The translations under genes and the position numbers were made by a program. Shown here one piece after another: positions 22,969 through 27,737 of a stretch of DNA of 27,737 nucleotides. The stretch spans positions 1 to 27,737 of the forward strand of contig CAUORE010000024.1 of the NCBI GenBank assembly GCA_963506915.1, in the 5' to 3' direction. The notes under the pieces were generated by a model that worked only from the letters and a program-made list of their open reading frames with translations, was not told where the DNA came from and did not search any database. Origin of the DNA: JABCPE02 sp963506915. Its GTDB lineage: Bacteria > Bacteroidota > Bacteroidia > Flavobacteriales > Weeksellaceae. Position 1 is the stretch's first letter; the number at the start of each line of letters is the position of its first letter.

Positions 22969-24051
22969 ATGGAAAATTTCATTGTATCAGCGAGAAAATA
23001 TCGTCCGCAGGAGTTTGACTCCGTTGTGGGGCAGTCTCATATTACGGATACACTGGAACATGCCATAGAGAATAATCAGCTTGCACAAGCTCTACTTTTC
23101 TGTGGGCCTCGTGGGGTGGGGAAAACCACTTGTGCAAGGATTTTAGCAAGAAAAATCAACGAAAAATCAGGAGCAACTGATGAAGAAGGTTTCGCGTTTA
23201 ATATTTACGAATTAGATGCCGCATCTAATAACTCGGTGGATGATATTCGGCATTTGATAGACCAAGTGCGTTTTGCGCCGCAGGTAGGGCAGTATAAGGT
23301 GTACATCATAGATGAGGTGCATATGCTCTCTCAGGCGGCTTTCAATGCTTTTCTGAAAACACTGGAAGAACCACCAGCTCACGCTATTTTTATTTTAGCG
23401 ACTACGGAAAAACATAAGATTATCCCAACGATTCTTTCTCGTTGCCAAATCTATGATTTCAAGAGAATTACGATAGAGGATATTCAAAATCATTTAAAGA
23501 AAATAGCCGAAAAAGAAGGGATAGCTTATGAAGATGATGCCCTGTTTCTTATCGCCCAAAAGGCAGATGGAGCCTTGCGTGATGCATTGTCTATTTTTGA
23601 CAGGCTGACTACTTTTTCGCAGAAGAATATTACTCTTGCAAACGCTGCCGAAATTCTCAATATATTGGATTATGACCAATATCTGAAAGTGGCTGATTTA
23701 GCGAAAGAAAACGATATTCCTGCTATTTTAGCGAAATTTGATGAAATTGTCAAAAAAGGTTTTGACCCGCATATCTTTATCGCTGGGCTCGGCAGTCATT
23801 TCAGAGATTTAATGCTGGCGCAGAACCCTTCCACTTTGGCTTTAATAGAAATTGGCGAAAATACCAAAGCAAAATACGCTGAGCAGAGCCAAAAATGGAC
23901 AGCGCAGCAGCTTATCAATGCGATAGAAATCTGCAATCATGCGGATATCAACTATAAAAATTCAAAAAATCCACGCCTTACGGTGGAGATTGCTCTTATG
24001 CAGCTTGCCAGCCTTACCGCTGTGGATATGGATAAAAAAAAAAGTTCTTAA
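22969..24051 (+). CDS. dnaX: DNA polymerase III clamp-loader subunit, frame-0 (gamma-like) product
   Basis: The frame-0 reading of dnaX: 360 residues covering the AAA+ ATPase and domain III, ending D-K-K-K-S-S then TAA just after ten A residues at 24034-24043. Visible are Walker A GPRGVGKTT, Walker B DEVHM, the SRC arginine-finger motif in TILSRCQ, and GALRDALS (sensor 2). The four-cysteine zinc module usual between Walker A and the ELDAAS motif is missing; only EKSGATDEEGFAF-like sequence fills it, as I recall for flavobacterial DnaX. This product corresponds to gamma: enough for clamp loading, without the region that binds polymerase and helicase. The tau tail continues in the -1 frame. The rest of the window shows no other homopolymer frame error. 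Confidence 0.93.
   Translation: MENFIVSARKYRPQEFDSVVGQSHITDTLEHAIENNQLAQALLFCGPRGVGKTTCARILARKINEKSGATDEEGFAFNIYELDAASNNSVDDIRHLIDQVRFAPQVGQYKVYIIDEVHMLSQAAFNAFLKTLEEPPAHAIFILATTEKHKIIPTILSRCQIYDFKRITIEDIQNHLKKIAEKEGIAYEDDALFLIAQKADGALRDALSIFDRLTTFSQKNITLANAAEILNILDYDQYLKVADLAKENDIPAILAKFDEIVKKGFDPHIFIAGLGSHFRDLMLAQNPSTLALIEIGENTKAKYAEQSQKWTAQQLINAIEICNHADINYKNSKNPRLTVEIALMQLASLTAVDMDKKKSS
24034..24043 (+). other. A10 slippery site in dnaX
   Basis: Ten consecutive A residues followed by GTTC. Frame 0 stops six bases after the run (TAA 24049-24051). Reading with a -1 shift, or from a transcript with one extra A, gives KKKFLILVPPF and stays open to 24656. No strong hairpin follows: GTAG/CTAC at 24075-24087 is only 4 bp. 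Transcriptional slippage is therefore the simpler mechanism. Confidence 0.6.
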
Positions 24052-24656
24052 TACTGGTTCCGCCGTTTCGTGATGTAGAAAAACTACGAGAAACTACTCC
24101 TAAAAAAAACGAAACTCCCGCGCCGAAAACTCTTACAACAGAGGAAATTACAAAACTAGAAGTAAAAAAAGCTGTCCAGCCAATAGGCAGAAATATAAAG
24201 GAATCTTCAGAATTTTCCATTAAAAAACATATGGAAAAGAAGGAGAAGGAAGATGAACTAAATCTTTTTTCTGAAACAGAAGAAAACCTTCCTGACCATC
24301 ATTTCACGGATACTGATTTACAGACTGAATGGCGCAATTTCCTAAAAGACCTCTCAGTGAGTGATGTAGTGGCGTATAATGCGATAAGCTCCTTCCAGCT
24401 TCGTAAAGCGGATGAAAACCAGATAGAAGTTTTGTATTCTTCGGACAGCGCAAAGCATGAATTTGAGAGAGTTCAGGCGGATTTTTTCAATCACTTTAAA
24501 CACAAAGTAAATAATTTCAAAATAGAAATCCTCTACAAAGCGGACACCAGCCTGAAAAGGGAAGTAGTTACAAAGCGAAAAGTTTTTGATAAATTTGCTG
24601 GAATCAATCCAATTTTGAGGGATTTGGAGGATTTGATGAAATTTGATTTTTCTTAA
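24042..24656 (+). CDS. dnaX: dnaX tau-specific C-terminal part (-1 frame)
   Basis: Continuation of dnaX in the -1 frame after the A10 run. From AAG at 24042 it is open for 204 codons to the stop at 24656, giving a full product of about 562 residues. It begins with a charged, low-complexity linker (VEKLRETTPKKNETPAPK) and ends with a folded domain (DTDLQTEWRNFLKDLSVSDV through FAGINPILRDLEDLMKFDFS). That domain matches what I know of the C-terminus of Bacteroidota DnaX, the tau region contacting polymerase and helicase. The internal ATG at 24231 is in frame, but a separate 141-residue gene is unlikely because the linker before it is also open and coding-like. rsgA follows by 20 bases. Confidence 0.82.
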   Translation, partial: KFLILVPPFRDVEKLRETTPKKNETPAPKTLTTEEITKLEVKKAVQPIGRNIKESSEFSIKKHMEKKEKEDELNLFSETEENLPDHHFTDTDLQTEWRNFLKDLSVSDVVAYNAISSFQLRKADENQIEVLYSSDSAKHEFERVQADFFNHFKHKVNNFKIEILYKADTSLKREVVTKRKVFDKFAGINPILRDLEDLMKFDFS

Positions 24657-24676
24657 AAAAACTAAAAAATATTTTC

Positions 24677-25600
24677 TTGAAAAAAGGACTAATTATAAAA
24701 TCAACAGGGAGCTGGTATCAGGTGCAGGAAATTGCAACAAACACCATCTACGAGGCGAGAATACGAGGAAAATTTAAACTCCTGAAAACAAGGCTTACCA
24801 ATCCGCTCGCGGTGGGAGATTTTGTGGAATTTGAATTGGAAAGTTCTGATGTCGCGTGGATTACAAAGATAGAGGTAAGGAAAAATTATCTCATCCGAAA
24901 ATCGGTCAATCTTTCCAAGGAAGCCCACATTATCGCTTCTAATATAGACACGGCGTGTTTTATTTTTACATTGAAATTCCCTGAAACTTCGCTTGGCTTT
25001 TTGGATCGTTTTTTGGTGTGCTGTGAGGCGTATAACATTCAGCCTTTGATTTTATTTAATAAAATAGATACGCTTAATGCCGAAGAATTGGAACTTTTGG
25101 AAGACCTCCAGCAGCTTTATCAAAATATAGGCTACGAAACTTTGAAAATTTCTTCTGTTTCAGGTGAAAATATAGAAACCTTGAACACACTTTTGAAAGA
25201 TAAAGTTTCGGTGTTTTTTGGTCACTCAGGAAGTGGAAAATCTACTTTGGTCAATACACTAGAACCGACACTTGATTTGAAAACAGGTGAAATATCGGAG
25301 GCGCACCTCAAAGGGAAGCATACGACTACTTTTGCGCAGATGCATTTTTGGAGTTTTGGCGGCAGTGTTATTGACACGCCAGGCGTGCGTGAGTTTGCGA
25401 TGGTGGATATAGAAAAAGAGGAAATTCAGCATTTTTTCCCAGAGATATTTGAGGAAGGGAAGAATTGTAAGTTTCATAACTGTCTGCATATCAATGAACC
25501 AAAATGCTCTGTTATAGCCCAATTAGAGGAAGGGAAAATTTTGGAATCAAGATATTTGACTTATTTAAAACTAATGGAAGAAGCGGAAGAAAATAACTAA
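24677..25600 (+). CDS. rsgA: ribosome small-subunit-dependent GTPase A
   Basis: A 307-residue circularly permuted GTPase that acts late in 30S subunit assembly and releases assembly factors. The N-terminal OB fold starts at GLIIKSTGSWYQVQE. The GTPase motifs come in the permuted order G4 NKID (residues 128-131), G1 GHSGSGKS (182-189) and G3 DTPG (233-236). The C-terminal zinc module has Cys264, Cys269, His271 and Cys277. The start codon is TTG at 24677: no ATG lies between the dnaX stop and the OB fold, and the TTG start gives the length and N-terminus expected for the family. It is 20 bases downstream of dnaX and could be co-transcribed with it. Confidence 0.95.
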   Translation: MKKGLIIKSTGSWYQVQEIATNTIYEARIRGKFKLLKTRLTNPLAVGDFVEFELESSDVAWITKIEVRKNYLIRKSVNLSKEAHIIASNIDTACFIFTLKFPETSLGFLDRFLVCCEAYNIQPLILFNKIDTLNAEELELLEDLQQLYQNIGYETLKISSVSGENIETLNTLLKDKVSVFFGHSGSGKSTLVNTLEPTLDLKTGEISEAHLKGKHTTTFAQMHFWSFGGSVIDTPGVREFAMVDIEKEEIQHFFPEIFEEGKNCKFHNCLHINEPKCSVIAQLEEGKILESRYLTYLKLMEEAEENN

Positions 25601-25622
25601 TTATAAATTAAAATTAAAAAAA

Positions 25623-26309
25623 ATGAGATACACAAAAGAGCAATACAAAGCAAAATTTGAAGAGACTGATTCAGTAGGTTGGGATGCTATAGATGAGGCA
25701 TTGTTGAAGGTATATTCAGAGCAGGAACCTCGCCATTATGGACCTGTTTTAAAATTTATGCTCGGAGGGGAAGATCCGCTTGATGGTATTAGTATTTATG
25801 ATAATGAGGAGCAGGCTTTTCATCGGCATGTAGTGTCATATGGGATGAGTGACTTGTATTACTCGCCTGAAAGTGCTGAAAATGAATTTAGTGGATGGGG
25901 CTTTGAGTTTACTTTTCGTGTGGTTCCTTTTGAGAATGATAAGGATTCGGATGGAGCTAAACACGAGCCTTATTGGGCGATGAATGTGATGCAGAATTTG
26001 GCTCGCTATGTATTTGAAAGCAAAAAATGGTTTGAAGCCTATCATTTCATTCCTGCCAATGGGCCTATTCGCTTGGAGTGTGATACTAAATTGGTAGGAA
26101 TGGTATTTGCGCCAGACCCTCAGCTCGGTACGATAGAAACGCCTCATGGCGAGGTTACCTTTTTGCAGATGGTGGGCATTACTCAAGAGGAATTGGACTG
26201 GCTTTGGGAAGACCCGAAAACTAGTAGAGTAGAGGAGCTTGTTAATAAAATGAGAGAAGATAATCCGATGCTCATCACAGATTTAAAAAGGGAAAAATCA
26301 TATGTTTGA
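25623..26309 (+). CDS. suppressor-of-fused (SUFU) domain protein
   Basis: A 228-residue cytoplasmic protein with a SUFU-type fold over about residues 40-200: DPLDGISIYDNEEQAFHRHV, VVSYGMSDLYYSPES, EFSGWGFEFTFRVVP and LQMVGITQEELDWLWE follow the family. SUFU domains in bacteria are found in several contexts, among them immunity proteins to polymorphic toxins (established for the superfamily); nothing toxin-like is next to this gene. It starts 22 bases after rsgA at ATG 25623. No metal-binding cluster or membrane segment is visible. A housekeeping binding role and an orphan immunity gene are both possible. Confidence 0.85.
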   Translation: MRYTKEQYKAKFEETDSVGWDAIDEALLKVYSEQEPRHYGPVLKFMLGGEDPLDGISIYDNEEQAFHRHVVSYGMSDLYYSPESAENEFSGWGFEFTFRVVPFENDKDSDGAKHEPYWAMNVMQNLARYVFESKKWFEAYHFIPANGPIRLECDTKLVGMVFAPDPQLGTIETPHGEVTFLQMVGITQEELDWLWEDPKTSRVEELVNKMREDNPMLITDLKREKSYV

Positions 26310-26342
26310 TTTAATTTGTCAGACTAATAATTTTTTGCTATC

Positions 26343-26375
26343 TTGGGGCGTTATCTATAAAGTTTTTTAATTTTG
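26343..26375 (+). promoter_or_regulatory. possible promoter for the cysH operon
   Basis: TTG at 26343-26345, 22 bases, and TAATTTTG at 26368-26375. The -7 box is an exact match; the spacer is slightly long. It precedes the cysH ATG by 12 bases. Confidence 0.5.
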
Positions 26376-26387
26376 CACGATAAATAA

Positions 26388-27101
26388 ATGTTTATGAAGG
26401 TAGAAGAATTATCCAATATATTACTACAATTACCCATAGAAGAGGCTTTGGCTTTGTTGGTTGAAAAATTTCCTAAAAAAGTAGTTTTTTCTACGAGTTT
26501 TGGGATGGAAGACCAAATAATCACAGATTATATTTTTAAGAATAATCTTCCGATAGATATTTTCACGATAGACACAGGGCGAATGTTCTACGAGACCTAT
26601 GATACTTGGGTAAATACCAATGAAAAATACAATGTGCTCATTCCAGCTTATTATGCTGATAATCACAGAATAGAGGAGTATGTAAGAAAACATGGAGTTA
26701 ATGGATTTTACAAATCTGTAGAGCTGAGAAAAGAGCATGATTACATAAAAAAAGTGGAACCTCTGAAAAGAGCTTTGGAGGGATATGATGTTTGGATTAC
26801 GGGAATCAGAGCGGAGCAGTCTCCACACAGACAGCAGATGCCGATGGTGGAATGGGATGAAGGGAATAAAATCATCAAGTTTCATCCTCTATTGCACTGG
26901 AAAACTGGAGAACTTTTACCATTTTTGAAAGAACACCAAATCCCTTACAATCCACTCCACGAGCAGGGCTATGTAAGTATAGGCGACCAGCCGATGACAC
27001 GCCCAATAAAAGAAGGCGAAGATATCCGCGCAGGACGCTGGTGGTGGGAGAATGAAGAAAAAAAAGAGTGCGGACTGCACTGGAATGAAGAAAAAAAGTA
27101 A
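26388..27101 (+). CDS. cysH: PAPS/APS reductase (CysH family) without the Fe-S cysteines
   Basis: A 237-residue reductase that converts APS or PAPS to sulfite in the assimilatory route. The family core is clear: FSTSFGMEDQ (nucleotide loop), IDTGRMFYETYDTW, VWITGIRAEQSPHR and the C-terminal KECGLHW with catalytic Cys228. APS reductases bind a [4Fe-4S] cluster through a CC pair and a C-x2-C; here the equivalent places read S110-V111 in SVELRK and D200...M203 in IGDQPMTR, so neither pair exists. The RAGRWWWEN segment before the last Cys nonetheless looks APS-reductase-like. It is thus either a true PAPS reductase or an Fe-S-free APS reductase; the substrate is not decided here. ATG codons at 26388 and 26394 are both possible starts. 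It is followed by a small Cys-rich gene and cysD. Confidence 0.93.
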   Translation: MFMKVEELSNILLQLPIEEALALLVEKFPKKVVFSTSFGMEDQIITDYIFKNNLPIDIFTIDTGRMFYETYDTWVNTNEKYNVLIPAYYADNHRIEEYVRKHGVNGFYKSVELRKEHDYIKKVEPLKRALEGYDVWITGIRAEQSPHRQQMPMVEWDEGNKIIKFHPLLHWKTGELLPFLKEHQIPYNPLHEQGYVSIGDQPMTRPIKEGEDIRAGRWWWENEEKKECGLHWNEEKK

Positions 27102-27107
27102 ATCCTA

Positions 27108-27458
27108 ATGAGCGAAATAGTCATCAAATGTGCAGAATGCGGAATCATTTTAACACCTTGTTTAAAGGAGTTGCCAAAGGATTTTGTTTGCAGTTTGGAA
27201 GATGAGACAGACTATTTACCGCGAGGATTTTATAAAAAGAATGATGGTGTGGACTGGAATGTGGACATAGGACAGATCATTATCAATAAGAATGATTTGG
27301 TTAACTCCATTTATCATACTAAAAATAGCCTGAGTGGCTGCTGTGGATTGGATGGTTCTAAGGTTAATAGAATGTGTGCGAATGGGCATGAAATAGCCAC
27401 GGAATATTCAGATTGCTGGATGCCTTGGGCTGTTGTTTTTGAAACTGAAAGAATATAA
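27108..27458 (+). CDS. small cysteine-rich protein between cysH and cysD
   Basis: A 116-residue protein I do not recognise. It starts 6 bases after the cysH stop, so it is probably co-transcribed. The N-terminus has C8-A-E-C11, a zinc-ribbon-like CxxC, with further cysteines at 18 and 28. The C-terminal half has G-C78-C79-G-L-D-G, then C90-x-x-x-H94 and C103-W. Eight cysteines and a nearby His in 116 residues suggest metal binding. No membrane segment or signal is seen. Sulfur metabolism is inferred only from position; a general hypothetical that happens to lie here is the alternative. Confidence 0.72.
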   Translation: MSEIVIKCAECGIILTPCLKELPKDFVCSLEDETDYLPRGFYKKNDGVDWNVDIGQIIINKNDLVNSIYHTKNSLSGCCGLDGSKVNRMCANGHEIATEYSDCWMPWAVVFETERI

Positions 27459-27492
27459 ATAGAATATAAATAAAATCATTATAGAGATTAAA

Positions 27493-27737
27493 ATGAATAA
27501 AGATAGGACTTTAGATTATCTCGACCAGTTGGAATCTGAGTCGATTCATATATTTCGTGAAGTGGCAGGGCAGTTTGAGAAACCTGCATTATTATTCAGT
27601 GGTGGTAAGGACTCTATAGTCTTGGTACATTTGGCTTTAAAGGCTTTTCGTCCATGCAAATTTCCATTTCCGCTAGTGCATATTGATACAGGGCATAATT
27701 TCCCTGAAGCACTAGAATTTCGTGATAATTTAGTAAA
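27493..27737 (+). CDS. cysD: sulfate adenylyltransferase subunit 2, 5' part
   Basis: Starts at ATG 27493 and runs off the end of the window with 81 complete codons and no stop. The protein begins MNKDRTLDYLDQLESESIHI. SGGKDS at residues 36-41 is the ATP pyrophosphatase PP-loop, and FPLVHIDTGHNFPEALEFRD is typical of CysD. With CysN it makes APS from ATP and sulfate. The gene is truncated by the window, not by mutation. It lies 34 bases after the Cys-rich gene; cysN (possibly cysNC) is expected next but cannot be seen. Confidence 0.93.
   Translation, partial: MNKDRTLDYLDQLESESIHIFREVAGQFEKPALLFSGGKDSIVLVHLALKAFRPCKFPFPLVHIDTGHNFPEALEFRDNLV

Noticed and set aside
24075..24087. GTAG/CTAC hairpin as a frameshift stimulator for dnaX
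   Set aside because: Only 4 bp of stem and about 30 bases beyond the A run, too weak and too far for a standard ribosomal frameshift stimulator.
24231..24656. Separate 141-residue gene starting at ATG 24231
   Set aside because: The same frame is open and coding-like back to the A10 run at 24034-24043, and the protein is the known type of DnaX C-terminal region. It is better read as the tau part of dnaX.
26430..26885. 151-residue minus-strand ORF opposite cysH
   Set aside because: Antisense to conserved CysH motifs, with no signal of its own.

Overview
The window looks like chromosome of a member of the Bacteroidota, class Flavobacteriia, probably near the Chryseobacterium/Riemerella group (family Weeksellaceae; the genus is a guess). 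The signs are an AT-rich background, almost no Shine-Dalgarno sequences, repeated TAnnTTTG promoter boxes (often with an upstream TTG about 20 bases away), a mevalonate pathway, and flavobacterial-type DnaX, glutaminyl cyclase and DUF6261-like proteins.

Layout. 1-2467: two secreted proteins of unknown function, the first with WG-like repeats. 2591-5154: purC, a lipoprotein glutaminyl-peptide cyclotransferase and a deoxynucleoside kinase, separated by promoters and hairpin terminators. 5191-9347: a minus-strand Nudix hydrolase, divergent from a tight four-gene run: SRPBCC protein, a fusion of a siroheme-synthase-like Rossmann domain to a TauE/SafE (TSUP) transporter, a mevalonate-kinase-like GHMP kinase and a UbiA prenyltransferase. 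9344-9910: a minus-strand lipoprotein. 10029-10298: rpsO.

10451-17352 is a complete type I restriction-modification locus (hsdM, a DUF6261-like gene, hsdS, hsdR). It lies between rpsO and pnp, genes that are adjacent in many bacteria. Its composition is mosaic: GC-richer constant parts, very AT-rich target-recognition regions, and an AT-rich 3' end of hsdR. The DUF6261-like gene is followed in frame by a coding-like tail interrupted only by TAG codons.

17541-22380 carries housekeeping genes: pnp with a structured leader, a SUI1/YciH factor, a nucleoside phosphorylase and HMG-CoA synthase (a second mevalonate-pathway gene). 22469-22933 is a small secreted protein. 22969-24656 is dnaX, split by a frame change at a run of ten A residues; the frame-0 product is a short gamma-like protein, and the -1 frame continues into the tau-specific tail. 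rsgA and a SUFU-domain gene follow. The window ends in sulfate assimilation: cysH (lacking the iron-sulfur cysteines), a small cysteine-rich protein and the 5' part of cysD. The TSUP fusion near 6230 may belong to the same physiology.

The best candidates for something new are the dnaX A10 site, the amber-only tail after the DUF6261-like gene, the degenerate siroheme-domain/TSUP fusion, and the Cys-rich gene between cysH and cysD. No tRNA, rRNA, CRISPR array, insertion sequence or phage gene was seen. No stretch over 300 bases lacks a gene.
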